The notes under the pieces are model-generated. The model was given only the letters and a program-made list of their open reading frames with translations, did not search any database and was not told the DNA's origin. A DNA stretch of 64,000 nt from NCBI GenBank assembly GCA_030435675.1, contig CM059621.1, forward strand, positions 11,098,001 through 11,162,000. Reading direction: 5' to 3'. The DNA is from Steinernema hermaphroditum (Eukaryota; Nematoda; Chromadorea; Rhabditida; Steinernematidae). Positions 44,202 through 58,403 of this stretch are shown here, piece after piece (the first letter of the stretch is position 1; every line of letters starts with the position of its first letter). Both the position numbers and the translations under genes were made by a program.

Positions 44202-47200
44202 CTATAAACTGTCGGCGAAGTCGTCGACCGATCGCGTGTAGATGGACCAGTAGAAGAAGTTGAAGATGATGAAGAGCGCCGGGAAGAGGTACCGGCAGGA
44301 CTTGTCGATGTTGAGCGCCCTCCGAGAGAACATCGACGACACCTCGGCGTACTGCTCCGAGAGCTCCGGGTTCGGCGCCACCGAGTGGCGCTTCGGCCTC
44401 GGCCGCGTCGCCCAGACGTGCGCGTGCTCGGCCCACTCCGGTTCTTCCGAGCTGCTCTTCCTGAAGTGATACTGTAAATCGTGCTGACCGTGCAAACCCA
44501 CCTGAAGAGCATGGGGCTATCGTCGTCGACGAGCTCCATCGGTTCGTCGGGAAAGACCGCCTTCTCGGGGTCCTTCACCGACAGGTTGTCGTAGAGGGAA
44601 TCGAGCAACGCGTCTAAAGCTTGCACTGAAGGAGCAGCCCTAAACCGTCTCGTCCTACTGCTCTCCTTGTCCTTCTCGTCGTCTGTCATCATGATAGGGT
44701 TGTTCTTGCCCGTGGAACCCTTCTCCTTCATCTCGATGCTGTTGCCGTTCCCCTTCGGCCGCTCGTCCTCGAACTTCACCTTCGAGGATGTCCTTGAGAC
44801 GAATTTTTGGCGCCGCGATGCCGGCGACATTCTCGCCAGCGGGTTACTGTACTCCCGCATGCCGTTCATCACAGGGAAGAGACTTCCCTTCCTCTCGCGC
44901 TGCATCTTCTCGTGAGATCGGAGAAGCGCCGACACTGACATAGGCAGCACGCGGTCGTCTGAAAGGAGAGAATTGACCGAGAGTGTAAGTATGTGATCTG
45001 CTGGAATCCAAAGCTGGCTGTGTATGTGTAGCTGCTCCAAAATTCAGCTTTGACATAGAAGATGCTTGCTAACGTCTCTGATCCCCTAAATCTGTTTCAC
45101 ATCGCCATCGCTCACCACTTTTGTCGGCGGCGAACTTCTTCGAGAGTTTCTCGTACTTGTCCGATTTCCTCATGAAACTGTTGACGAGAGCGAACTCCAG
45201 AAGTGCGCAGAAAACGAAGAGCATGCAGGCTAAAGAAGCGATTTGAAATGCTTTCGGATCGGGAGTACGGTACCTCCAAACCAGAAGTCGATAGCCTTCG
45301 CGTAGCTGACCTGTGGAAGACTGAAGCGCACACCGTTTCCCTGTAATCACCGATCCCTGAGGCATTTCCGTTTTCAGAAGCACCACATAATCTTCTGTCA
45401 TTTTGGCCACTTCCTCTTCGGAGCGGCAAAAAGTGAAAATTTGGGACAATTAGATAAATCCCAGCATAAGAACGCCGATTTACGTCAAAATTTGCAAAAC
45501 TCCTTTTTCGTGTAAAGCCCTCCGGCGCGACAGGAATGCACGCTTTTGTTGAAAAGGTCATAGTGCCCCAGTCATTCCCACACTACTGCTTTCTCATAAT
45601 ATAGATATGTTGTGGTTCCAACAGCTGAGCTTGCCAGCGCGCTGACTCACATTTTTCTCGACCCGAAGACTCAAGGGCGATTCTGGGTGGCCCAGAGCCG
45701 CTAGAGGTCAATCAGGTCAATCTACGACTGTCGTTTGTGAGGCTCTTCCTGGTTTGGTTGAATTCCACCTAGTTGTAAACATTTTAAACGGCTAGGGTTT
45801 TGCCGAACACATCGTTTGAACTAAAGTTAAATCCGTGTTCACTGTGCCAGCTAGGCGAGTGTAAGAGTAGTGGAGCCACCAGGGAGGTCGGTTTGGTGAA
45901 GATCTCCCATGGTCATCCTTTATACGGATCTGTTCATGTTGAAAAAGACTACTGTACCGCTCAAAAAGAACTAATCGCATTTGAATTGATTCAGGCTTAC
46001 ATGCACTTTAGGGCCATAAAGCAAATCCGAAACGCATTAGCCGTCCCCATAAGGAAAGCCCCGATTGTTTCTTCGTCTAAAAAGAGGACTTACAAGCGTG
46101 GTGAGGGAGACGAGGGTCGTAAAACTGAGCGTGACTCTGGCCGGAACCGCGCGCCGGTCGATCCAAAAGGACACCCAGCTAAAAGACTCAATGAGCTTCT
46201 TGGCCCCGTGAGTGGATCTCACGAGATGATGACTATCAGTCCTGTGGGAATGTAGCTTTGCACGAGGTTGTACCCGATGGAGCGCGCCAGGTGGATGTTG
46301 GCTGTGAGGCAACTGAACTGATCTGAAGAGCACCTGTAGCCCCGAGAGTCGGAGCGTCCTCACCGATCTTCTGCGATCCCTCCATGATGGCGTAGCGGTA
46401 CGTGCCATTACAGTACCCCGGGAGGATGTCGGTGATGCCGAACTCGGGCAGGCCGATCTCGGGGTTGTAGAGGAGAGGGTTCGTGCGGAACCACGTGATG
46501 TTGACCATCTTGGCGATGTAGGCGTCTAAAGGTCCAGAACTGAGAAGGAAGTCGCGTGACGTGGTCCCGCGGGGAGTGTTTACTCCCCCGAGGGCGCCAT
46601 CTGCCCTTCCTTGTTTTGGTAGTGAAAGGGCATGCTGGCCACAAGGAAGGAAGTTCTGGGGGTGCACTTACAGCTGAGGGCGCGGATGTAGCAATTCTGG
46701 CGGTCCATCGGGTAGTTGATCAGGTTGAGGTTGCAGGCGACGTTCAACGTCACTCTGGACGCACGATTGATGAGTGTTTACGGGTGGCGGCGGCGGACTA
46801 ACCTGCTAGAATAGGCGACGGTGCCATCGGGCGCTATGAATAAATTGAAATTCGGCACCGTGACGTGGTGGAAGTGAGCGGACCGGGCATTCGCGAAGTA
46901 GAGGTCGGGCAACCTGGAGAAGGGGGCTGTGGGAAGAGCGAAACATGGCACTGCTATGATAGGAGATTGTAACTTGCTGGCACGCATAACACAAGACAGA
47001 AATTCTCACCCAGAACAGCACCCATTTTCACCAAGGAGGCGAAAAGAAGTCTTGAATACTGTAAGAGTGTTCAGGTAATTAATAAGCTGTTCTGAATCGA
47101 AAAACGCCAGAATATTGGCACTGAAAACACAGCAACTCTTTCCATTATTCACTCTAAGTGAACCGATAGTAAACAGTTGCCCGAGAGTTGGACTCTGAGA

Positions 47201-48830
47201 TTCGTAAGATAGAGAGACTGTGTGGATGAATATGCTGGAAAGTGTGGTGCTAACTTGGATGGTGTAGGCTGGAAGGACCCTCGATGACGCCCTCAAGATT
47301 TCGTCCTCTTCAAAGTCTCTCCGAAATGGCCCAAAACAAATATGTTCTTTTATGGCTACCGGGCCCTTTTCCAATCGACTCTGCTTCTTATGGTCCCTCG
47401 GTCAGTCTTTTTAGTCCTTTTAGGTCCACCTTTGTGATCCCAGTAAACACCACCTATAGCTCCCAAACAGCTCTCCGTCCCAGCACGATGTTTTGTTTTT
47501 GGCGCGAAGCACAGTCTCTCTGTGGGTCTCATAAATGATTCAGAAGGCGCCAATCGAAGCGTCGCGCGCCTCGGCGATCTGTTTACGGAAGCGCGCCTTC
47601 ATCTGCATACATACCAGAGTTCGCTGCGCACGAGGTCGTCGTTGACCATCACGTATCCCGGACCGCTGTGGTTGAGGTGCGGGTCCTGCCAGCTCATGTA
47701 GAGATAGAGGTCGACGTCGAACGACTGAAACCAATTACGTGAGATGTCAATTGGATTAGACGCCAATCACCCGCCGACATCCCAATTTCGGCCATATCTG
47801 ACAGCTCTGATCTTTAGCCCGGCCACCTCTGCTCTGTTTGCCTGTGAGAAGGTGCTTCGGCAAGGAAATAGAAGAAAAGATGACATAAATCAAAGGAACT
47901 ACTTGTCGTCGATCGTTTCTGAGGCCGAAGCCTATCAAGTCATGTTTGATTGGGCGAGCAGGAGAACCAGGTAGAGGTGTTCTAAACCTTAAAGCTCTCT
48001 TAGGAAAGAAGGATCTTAGTTTCTCGATCACCGAGTTGACGATCGATGGACGAGAACACTTTGATAAATCGGTCTTTGTTGCGTTTCTGAAACGCTTTTT
48101 GCTCAGAAAGATGAGTGACGTTCTAAAATTACACCAGGAAACGGACGGAGATTGGGAACGGAAGGTCATTTCGTACTAGGGATGAGGGGAGACGGCCGAG
48201 TTGGAGGCCCCTGGCGGCTTAGGGCCACATAAATCAGATCCGACAGGGTCACATCATTTTGTGTGAGACACAGAAAAGCTTGATATTCTGCGAGAGGAAG
48301 CCACTTCGGTAAGGAAAAGGGACTAAGATGGAGAAGAAACCAATCAGATAACAAAAATAATGCACTATTAAGAATAAGATGTGATGGTTAAACCCCTTTA
48401 TCCAACAGTGAACTTAAATAGTAGACAGTTCAATTCTCTTTTCTGCAATTTCTGCTCATCTCGCGGCCCCATCAACTCCTACATAACGGTCATCACTTCT
48501 TTCGGTTCGCAACAAGTGGGTCCTCGGCGAACCCTCTCCCTATCTCCCGTCCCATCAGCCACGTCCTCCTCCTCCACTTTAAACTTTTTCGCGCTTCGAT
48601 GTCGCCTCCAGGCGCCAACTCATTTGGTTCACGCCCCAATTGGGTCCATAAACAAACGACGCACCATTTGGGTCTCGCGGAAGTTGCCGAGACTCTCGAG
48701 GTAGAAGCCGATCTTCACCTGGAGGGCGCTGCCGTCCGCCGGCACCGGAGGACTCTTCCGCGACTTCCTCCGCATGATGTCCCTGACGCTGTTCCACGCA
48801 TCTCCGAGCGCCAGAATCGTCGCGAGAAGC
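44202..48830 (-). CDS. Cys-loop ligand-gated chloride channel, ACC/LGC-46-like, 5' end missing
   Basis: Pentameric receptor subunit for the plasma membrane of nerve or muscle. Exons: 48830-48665, 47724-47615, 46913-46803, 46754-46672, 46525-46364, 46322-46223, 46178-46094, 45340-45274, 45229-45116, 44958-44502, 44460-44202; all phases close. The extracellular domain has VKIGFYLESLGNFRETQM, YMSWQDPHL and a canonical Cys-loop (C-x13-C, NLNLINYPMDRQN between). A further Cys pair (GYCNGTY...FSCLTA) is typical of GluCl/ACC channels. TM2 is PARVTLSFTTLVSLTTLGNG, whose PAR motif at the mouth predicts anion selectivity; TM3 follows VSYAKAIDFWFGAC. A loop of about 235 residues leads to TM4 (YLFPALFIIFNFFYWSIY) near the end. 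The first exon found starts with part of a hydrophobic leader (LLATILALGDA) and needs an upstream phase-2 exon that I could not locate. The agonist (acetylcholine in ACC relatives) is inference. Confidence 0.9.
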
Positions 48831-51800
48831 CTGAGTTGCGAGTAGCCTCTAGTCCCCTTCTCGGCCACTTACCAAATCGAACGCCCAACGAGCATGTGCC
48901 GCCACGACGACCGCCGAACACCTTGACTCCTGAAAGCAGGCCTAAGTGGGCGAGTTTTCCCAAATCATTATCGCAAATAACAACAACGGCCCTCGGAGTC
49001 ACAATTCGCGTCACCACGGAATCGATCCACCTTCGGCCCTCAAGACTTTGGACTCCCGGTCCCTTAGGGGTGCAGCCGGACCAAGATCGGATTAGCCGCC
49101 GAGTTGCAACAATTAACGTTGGATGGCGGAAATCAGAGTCGAAATGGACCCAAAGTGGCGAAGTCGCCGCGGCGTTTTTGGGGACGGGAAGAGTCGGGCC
49201 GGGCGTCGCGTGCGTTTCTGAAGGCGGAGCCTGGGAGGAGGTCTCTGGCCCTCCGGTTTACACTCCGCCGACAGAGGAGGTGATGAGTGCCAACGAGGAT
49301 GAATGCTCAAAAACGGAGATTAATTGAAGATCAGTCGGGTGCAGCCGACCCGAACGGCGCCGGAGGAAGCGCCATGAGTGATCTCCTCGATATGTGGACA
49401 GGGTGGCTGAAACCGCAGAAGTCCTGGAGAAAGGAGGTCGAAAGACAGAAGAGCGATGGAGAGAGAATGATCTTTGTGGCGATAAAGTGATGAATGAATG
49501 GGGAAATGAGTGATCGACTTTAGTACCAGAACAACAGAATCCTTTCAAGTGCTGTATTATACAGTTGTAGAGTCCTCTGAATATGTTGTACATAGGATTG
49601 GCGACACGCTCTCAAACCTCTACAGTAACCAGGAAACGGTCAAACATGCTACCCTAAGATCGTTTGATATCATTTGACTTAAAGTGATCGAAAAAATGGC
49701 CAGATTCCAATGAACCGCATCAGGAACAGAACGAAGGGTAATTTCTGCCTTTCCATTGCCAGGCAAGCCTAAACACCAAAAGAGGCGTGCAGGGTTGAGG
49801 AGAGGCAACATTGCACTGATTATATGGGCAGAAAATTGGCTTAACTTTTTATAAACAAAAACGTCCGCAAATTTGCAAAATCGATGGGGACAATACGATT
49901 GTCGATCGCGATGGACTCCGATTAGAGAGTCTGAAGACGACTGCTTGTTCAACTCGACCCTAGAGTTCTAGAAACACGTTGCTACGGTGTGTTTTAGTCT
50001 TTGTGGCTCTTTGGCTCTGTAAATAGCCACTCGGAAGACGTCCGACAGCGACTCTTGAAACATTTTGACATCGGAAACAGCCGCGAAGTCATGGGCCACT
50101 CAAGAGGCGATAACAGAGTGTCATCTATCATTCACGAGTTATCTCTGTGTCTCTTTAATAGACGTAAATAAATAACAAAGGAACAAAGAGTATGAATCAA
50201 CGCCGAAAACATGGAAGACGAAAATAATAGCTCCTCGGATTAAAAAGTTATTTCGCTAAACAACTCTCTCTCATCGAATCCCATGTAGTTTCAGTGGTTA
50301 GGAGTGCGCCATTCACTTCGAACTACCAGAATGAAAAGAGATCTCGTCGTTAGGAGAAAAAATTAATTGAAGGAGCCTAAGAACAAGGAAGCGCTCTGAA
50401 AGAAAAAAGACGAAAAGGAAGAAATGAGAGAACACCCAAGATGCCTGCACAGCTGTACAAAGGCCTCGCTTCAACTGATCTTAATTTTAAACTGTTATGC
50501 CGGCTCTGGTTCAGCTGACCAATCCGAACCCGTACAACCATGGAAACACGGACAGAAGAGGTGTATAAAGAGAATAGTGAAGTTGTAACGCAGAAATGAC
50601 CATGACCACTAAACTCCCGAACTATTTTGAGTCGAATTCTGTATTTTGGTGGAAAAGTCGATAAATGGATTCCGAATATTTCATTGCTCCAACTCATTTA
50701 ATCATGACTCAATGCCATTCTCATAATGCACAACGGTGCTGGCGATCTTCTTAGAAATAAGTGGATTTCAATTTCTCCAATAAATGCGCCTTTTTCTGCA
50801 AAAGTGGTCGCAAAAATAGAAAAAAGCCACAAGTTTCCCATGATCTGTTTGTCCCTCGTGTCACGTGTTGTTTTCCAAAAGAGGCGCCGAATCCTTTCCC
50901 GTCAACCTTTTGTCGCCTGACGTGTCGATGACGTTCTTCTTGGACAAACAAACGGTCACGGGATTCGGCTTTCTATTTTCGGTTCCTCTGGATACGTCTC
51001 TGCACCCTCCAGATCTACTTTCCACTCCACTCATCAGCATTTTTGTCGAATTCTTTCACACCTGGCAGCTGATCGAACTGCACCGACTCTTACACCTCGT
51101 GGAATGTTCGACTTTCTTCAAGTTTTTTTTGCGTGCCAGCTACCTCTCCTTCAAAAACACAACTTCTCTCTCTTGACCACTGAGGAGTCAGGAGTTCTTG
51201 GCTTCCTCTTCGGACACAACTCCGGGGCAGCTGTCGCGATTGTTCTCTTGTTGCCATTCGTCATCGAATCGATGGAAACATGGCCACGGAAAAAGTCGTC
51301 TTAGGTAGTGCGGCTCCTTGGCGGCGGGGCAAAAAGTGATCGCCAACTGCCGCGATTAACGAAATCCAGCACGAACCACCAATCAGTTTGCGGGAGATAA
51401 GAGTGTTTCCAGCACGAAGCGTTTGGATAAGCGCGCGTAAAAAGTGGGTCTACAATGATTCCCCTGGACTCCGAGTGGACCAAACACCAAGTGGAAACAT
51501 AGCGCTGTTAGTAAAAGCGTTTATTCTAGGGACTGTTCATGTACGCTAACATCGCCAATCTCCTTCACTTCCACATAATCAGAGAACTAAACATCAGTGT
51601 GTCCCTTTCAGTGAAATGGCTCCAAGCATGCATCTGAATCACATACTTCGTCCTTTCTATGTCCCTAAAACACAGAGAAAAAAAGGCGATTATGCGAGCG
51701 GAAGCATCTGCAACAGCTGCAGAGAGGCGATGTTAAGTCGGATCTTCCTAAGCGAGCTCTTCGCACTGCAAACATATGTTTCCATTTGTTAGTTCACCTA

Positions 51801-54095
51801 TGGTTCGGGGTTGAGTAGTTGCCATCAATGGACAAATTTCTATTTCTCAGCACTCTTGTGTCACGTTATGTTCTCGACCTCCTGATGCCTGGCGCAGGAG
51901 GGAGAACGTGGGGGAAATTATCATACAAAATTGTCATACATTCGCATCACAGCAGTTTTTTGCCGTATGTTTCAAGAACTCCTTCATTTGAGGTCTTCTT
52001 GGCCAGTGTTGATCACTTGGACACCTATTCTAAAGAGAGATATTTACGTAGCCTTTATACCGTCATATATGTCGTAAAAGGGATTCTTGCAGATTGTAGC
52101 GTTCGCCTTTTTCTTGCTGGTAGGACTTTTTACTATTCGATAAAGATAAGGTTCCGCGAATCTCCTGATGAATTGTCTTCCTTGTCTTTCGGTACCTCGA
52201 CGTCCAAGAAGGAGTAGTTGGAAACATTGTAAGCGATCATACTGTGGCGCTCCGATGACGACTCGCCTCCAGGACAGGACTTCCATTCCCCCAGGAGCCT
52301 CTAGATACCTATCATGTGCTCTGAGATTACCAGTTAAACGATATTTTTTGGAAATCTTGTCCAAACATCTTTGACTTTCATGGGTTAACCGTAGAAGTAA
52401 CCCGCAGAAGTAGTTGAAACGGGATAAGGAAACGCTGTATAAGGGATCACCTAAGGAGCTGCGGAGCCGGCCAAAAAGAGTATTTGGAAAACAGTGACTT
52501 GTAGAATGCCTCCATTCATACGTTCCACAAGGTCTGAGAACTATTCCAAATAGAACGTCCTGGCGTCCTCCAAAGCCATCCGCGTTCTCCTAAGATGATG
52601 TGACGTCAACACCGCCAAAAAAGAACAGGTGTTGACGGTGTCCATGAGTGCCCTTAAAGCAAGCTTATGTTCACTTTGCATACGTTCCAAAGCTAGGCTT
52701 CTCTCCGACTTGAGCTTATGGAGATATGTAAGTTTTTGTATAAGAGAACACCTATTTTTGGTGGTCTTGTCATGTTTTCCTAATATAAGAAACCGTATCT
52801 GTTTACTTTCTTCGTCACCTTTTCTGGCTAATCTCACAATTTCTTCATCCATCCAAATCTGACATAAGGCGCTCGTGTAGTAGTGGAATCTTCCAAAGGA
52901 GATTAGTCAATCCAGAAAGTGACGCTAATAATGATAATTGTCCACCGGCGATTAGATGATGAAACCGACAACGCCGCAGGTCCATGTGCAATCTTTTAAC
53001 TTCTTTGTCATTGGGAGACAAGAAAGTCGAAGTTGAAAATTTTGAGCTCAGTGTGGTCGGATAAGGGTTGCCCTAATGGAATAAAACTGATTTGATAGGC
53101 GCCATCAGTTCTTCTCAATTCTTAGGAACCAATAGCTACATATGATACCAAAAAAAAAGAGAAAAGATTACCACCATAGAACGTGGTGTTCCTTAGAAAG
53201 CTTGGAGGTGCATCAGGTAATTAGATTCATGTTTTCTTGTGTTCTCTTCTGCCATCTCTTATTGTTTTAAACTTCGACTTTGTGACGCCCATTGGCCGGC
53301 AACCTCTTTCGCCTACGTAGCGACTTCCCATAATTGCGTTTTTGTTACCTGATTGCTCTGTTTTCATACTTCTTTTCGCTTTCCTTTCGCCGACGTCCTG
53401 GCGGATCCCTCAGATGGATATTTTATGGAATTCATTCTCTCCGAAGCTGCACAGGAAGGTCCACAACATGAGCTGATCCTTCAACGTCCCCCTCTGCCCT
53501 CAGCTTCTCAGGCTGTAGAGCCTTTCATCGAGATTGGAAAACGACTCCCTTTCATGGTGACCTTTAAAATGCATTAGAGAAAACAGCCTCATTTCCGAAA
53601 TTCATAGGAATGAAACACAAATCCGTCTTCATCAATCCGTCAACACGCAATCAACAACCCTGGCCTCATCATTCCAAATCACGTCATTGTCTTCCTAATC
53701 TCGACGCCACACAAACAGCTCAGAGGTCCCGATGCCTATCTTCCACCGAAGGCCCTCTCAGGGGCACGTGCCCCCGCGTCCCCTGATTTGGCTCCTCCAG
53801 GCGCCGCCCCGTCGTCGGCTTTGGCACCGGAAGCGCGCGCGAGTGAGTCGTCACGGCGGTCTCCGAGTGGCGTTCCGCGCAGATTCGCGTGGATCTCCTC
53901 GGAGTGACACATACGACGCACTTCGGCCTTTTGTCCCCCGCCCCTCCGACTTCGATCTCATGCATTATTGAAATCCCTCGCTGTCGCGATTCGTGGTTTC
54001 CAGCCCCGATTCCGCTCCTTTCCAGAGACCGAAATCCGATTTACCCAAGATGGTTATTTGATTCCGCTCGCATTTCTCGACCACCCGAGTCGGCG
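48831..54095. other. 5.3 kb sparse region upstream of the channel gene
   Basis: Should contain the missing first exon and promoter of the minus-strand channel. No convincing exon with an ATG, hydrophobic leader and phase-2 donor was found. Two minus-strand frames at 52044-52852 show a faint resemblance to G-protein alpha subunits and are treated as a finding only. A plus-strand frame at 53404-53577 looks mildly coding but has no splice context. Confidence 0.4.
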
Positions 54096-54207
54096 ATGCC
54101 CTCTTTCCTGAACCTGGTCCGCTTCTTCTCCCGATTTGGATTCCTCAGTGATGAGAACAAACTCGTCAGGAACTACTTCGCGGGGTACGGTACCCCTCTC
54201 GGCGGAG
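54096..54207 (+). other. Candidate first coding exon (37 codons, phase 1)
   Basis: ATG at 54096 opens a well-formed stretch (MPSFLNLVRFFSRFGFLSDE, then NKLVRNYFAGYGTPLGG) ending at a GTGAGT donor after 54207. The donor is phase 1. It matches the phase-1 acceptor of exon 2 of the coiled-coil gene at 58956, so this may be an alternative, distal first exon of that gene. It could instead belong to an unseen gene in between. Confidence 0.4.
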
Positions 54208-57200
54208 GTGAGTGATTTTCCCGCATCCCAATTGGCATTCCGAAACGGAACTGATTTATATTCCTGGGCTGTTTTCTTCCTTTTGGGCCTTTCGGCTTCG
54301 GAAAGGTCGCCGGGCGGCGAAAGTTAATGAAAGGCGCAATTCGATTAGCCGAAAAGGAATAATGTGGAGAGTTCGCTAATGGCGCCAAAGAGGAGAAATC
54401 GGAATCCATTGGCCGAAGCCGAAATCAGCGCCTCGGAGGAAAAAGCGGCGCGGCCGAGTTCCGAATTGGATTCGTTAGGACATCTGTCCGTCGCCAAATC
54501 GGCGATTTCGCCCGCGAATCCCCGAAGACCCTGGCCTTATCTCCGCCGGCATCTGACCACCACCGCCGCCCAAAGCGCCTTTGTCCCTGGCTTCCGAGAG
54601 AGGTATGCAGCATCAGAGGCGATCAGTGGCCCCTCCACTCGAAACGCAAAATAAACAATAATCGCCGGAGCTCATCAGCGCGGCGCTTGTTCGAAATCCG
54701 CTCTATAAAACGGCCGTCCAGATGCCGGAATCCAGAAGAAGCACACATTATTGTCATCTATCTCATGCAATCCACGAAAAAGCACCGCCATATGGCCCAT
54801 TCTCGCCTCGACGACCTCTCCTCAAATGTCGTTTCCCGGTCGGAACCCCCGAGGAGCGTTCCTAAATAAATATTTTGAACTTTCTCCGCCGCCGACGACT
54901 CCTTAGGCGCTTCCGCCCGGGACCAACTCGGTCTGGGACTCACTAAGTATGTATGGCAAGCACTCATATCGCCTCATAAAGGTGTTCTATCTGCGTATGC
55001 ATTTGAGAAGACGGGGAGGGCGCTGCAGGCGCTTCCTTCGTTAGCTAATTAGCGATGGAGTGATGTCACTCGGCCCAAGGGCTGCAAGCCGAGATTACCG
55101 GACACGTTCGGGGTCCGATTTCGACGCCTCGTGTTTGCACAGCGACGTCCTCCGAGGACATGATACACGGAAGAAGCCCCAAGAGGGCCGCGCAGGTAAA
55201 CAGTCCTCCCCGGGGACTCCGCGGGCCGTGCCAAGTCAGCTGTTAGGGCGGCCGCAAAGGTCACCGCCGAGCGCTCATCGCCTCTTCCATCGGCGGGCTT
55301 ATTGCCGCCGGAGGGCCGTTTCGCTTGTTGAGTCGAAAATCGGATTAACTCTTTTCCCTATTTTCACTCTTCGCCGAGCACACGCCTAACTCACCCTGAA
55401 CCCACCGCCGCCGTCTCTTCTCCGCCACCCACGACGGTGCCCAGAATCCTCGGTGTTCCTTTCCCTTGCGGCACCCTCTTCCACGAAAAGTCGCAAATCC
55501 CATCGATCAAATTTCCATCTCCCAAATGGGATTCGAATAGTAAACAATGCCTCCCGACTCCTTCTTCTGTCACCAAAAGTGCGAATCCGTCGTCGTCTTA
55601 GGCCTGCAGGCAAATCCGATCGCCCCGATCGGATTGATTTTCGATTATGCGGTGATACATAGGCCCCCCTACCTAGGACGTCTTCTCAGGTTCCGTCGGG
55701 ACAGCTGGCTGATCGGGCGGCGGTGGGTGGCCGCCGTGTGGAGGATCCTGTTGCTAATCAGCACCCCTAACCGCCGAGATCTGATGTCATTCATCTCGAA
55801 GGCAGCCGCTTGTTTTCGGCCCAATTACCACCGTGTTATGGATTTCCTCGCTCACTGCTCGGCGCCCTCCGCGCGGATTTGATTTCTCACGTGCAGACCT
55901 ATCGCGTTTTGGCGCGCGTCGTTCTTCTCGCGGCCCCGATCCCTCCTCCGTGGATTCCCTCAATCAGCTCTTGTTTGTCGTTTCTATTTTGGCGGAAACG
56001 CCGGAACGGGGACAAATCAATGGGAGGCGAAGTTTTTGGGGGAAGCGTGAAAACACGACAAATAGGGCCCGGAGAAACAAAGGACATTGTTGCTGAAAGC
56101 CCAATTGCATGTTTTGGAAAAACGAGTGGGGGGAACCTCTGCCCCCTCCCTCCATTTCTATAAATTGCATGAATAAAGTGTACTTATATGTAGAAATGGA
56201 GGTTTTCAAAAGACTCCAACTTCTCGTGGCTTTGCAGCTATGATTGATCGAATCAAGAAATGATTAGTTGGCCGGGAAGGACCCTCTGCACACTTACGAC
56301 GGCGTCTCGCGTTTCGGGATCATTTTTTATATTTTTGTGGCATAGTGGAACGTCTGCAGAAGTGTGTATTTGATGTTTTGTCCTAACCGAAGACTCTCTC
56401 TTCCATAAGACCCACAAGGAAATGTTTGAACTCTAAGAAAACAGAAATTGTCGGAAAGGAAAATCGATCAAAGCAGGAAGTCAGGGTCGCGGAAAATCGC
56501 TCTTTTTCGGAAGTTTTTCAGAAGATCTGTTCGTGTATAAATCTTAAGAAGACGAACAGGTTATTCACTGCTCAAGCATTCACATTTTTACTAAAAGCCG
56601 AATCTTAGGATGCTGGAAGAGCCATATCAGAATCTGCCCTTAATCGGTGTTCGTATTTTCGATAGAATCTCTTAATGATTCCGAAGTTGAATCTTGTCAA
56701 TCTACGTTTCATTGACTAATTTTCGGCCACTAAATCGCTTCTTAATAGATCGTCACCAAAAAGTCAATGTTAATTAAATGAATAATTAAATGAAATCTAA
56801 GCGTTTGAGTTCTCTCCCTCCAACGTCGTTATGAGTTTCTTGAAAAGAAGCTGTTTTGAAGGAGGTCCAGAGGGGCTTATCTCTCCTATCCGCCTTCTCT
56901 CGAAATCGTCTCCTCGATGATTTATTCGATTAAGAAGTGATTTGTTTGCCGAGCGGCCTACTCACCTTCACAGAGGTCTTTCGAAATTCGAACCCATTTT
57001 TCACACTTCTTTGGCGCTCATTAACGCCGTCTAGAAGAGGTGTTTATTTACGACGTCTCTTTGGAAGCAGTCGAAAACGTGATTTTTCAGGCCCCTCTTT
57101 ATGGTTTCATTCGTTTCACAGCATCGCGAATGACATCATCCCTTTTCACATAACCTTTTGTATCTAACAGAACTTTCAGTTCTCAGTTTCCATAAATTTA

Positions 57201-58403
57201 AGGGGGAGATAAACGGGTAAAGACCCTTCTAATCAGTTGCATTCCGATGGCACATTGTGTCATCTTCCAGTTGTCGATGAACTCGCTGGACTTTTTTCTT
57301 TGTTTACCTAACTTGTTTTGCACCTTTCTGCGCCGCTCAAACACTCCGTTTGCCGTGGCAAACAGGCCCTTCGCCCCCCGCTTCCCTAATTCTCAATTGG
57401 CCAAATCACAGAGCCAGCCAGGTGTCACATTCCTCTGACAGCTCGGCTTCCCGTCTCCGATTTTCCGTCTCCTGGCGCCCTTCCACATGCGCAGGATCGG
57501 CCTCTGTTTGTCCCTCGCTTGAGTTAGCATTTCCCCGGCTATGATTAGCACTTGTCTCCCCGTACTGACACCTACTTAGCCTCGGGCCCTCCCTCCTTTG
57601 GGTCTTCCGCCTCCCGTCTCCTGGCATCGACTGTCGGTCGACGGAAGAAGACTGGATCTGCGCAATCCGTTTGTTTGCCGTCGATCCGGCGCGTAGACAG
57701 TCGCCGCAAGGCCAACTCGCGTTTCTTTTTTGAGCCACGGCTGTTGCCATTACACGCCCGCGGCCCACGGCTTCCATTAATCACCGCGAGAGTTGTCCCG
57801 CACCCTTAATGATAATGATGGAATCGGCCCTTACAACGCGCTGACCAGCGGCACTTTAAGGCCGCCGAGACGGCGTCGCCACTCTTTTTCTCCGGATTCT
57901 TCTCGAGTTTCTTCTCTCTTCATTAGCGCCGTCGCTTTTTTATTTCATTTCGCGATCTTCGACGCCTTTTACGGCACTTCCCTATGGTCGTTCCTGTCTA
58001 TCTTTCGCCCAGAAGGAGGTGGAAATTGAATAAAATGTTTTTGTACAGAAACTCTACTTTCCCTGACCATGGGATCAGAATTGCCTCTCCATGACCCCCT
58101 CCTCCTCCGCCAGGGTCCTGGCGGGTCCCGAAACGTGAAAACACGTCGTTATTGTTGTTCGGGATCCAATCGATCGCTTCCGAATCTCGACTCTTCCGAT
58201 CGCAATAAACTCTTTTCTCGCCGAGGGCGCACTCAGCCCCTCCAAGAGCCGCCCAAACCCCCCTTCCGCCTCCTTCGATCGCCACCGTTCGCCTCTCGTG
58301 TCGCTTACGCAACCGCGCGATCGGTTTCTTGAACTCACACACCCGCTTCCGACCCTGTTTGCCCCCACCGTACCCCACTAAACGCGTCTTTGCAGCGGCG
58401 TCA
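54208..58403. other. 4.2 kb without a supportable gene
   Basis: Either the intron after the candidate exon at 54096 or the promoter region of the coiled-coil gene. Composition alternates between GC-rich (54.4-55.4, 57.4-57.9 kb) and AT-rich (56.2-57.2 kb). Open frames overlap on both strands and show no splice structure. Confidence 0.4.

Noticed and set aside
50280..50345. tRNA-like stretch (GTAGTTTCAGTGGTTAGGAG)
   Set aside because: Resembles a D arm only; no matching anticodon stem or T arm with TTCGA in a paired stem.
53353..53577. 74-aa plus-strand frame with mild coding look
   Set aside because: No partner exons, no poly(A) signal, unclear start; left as unexplained.
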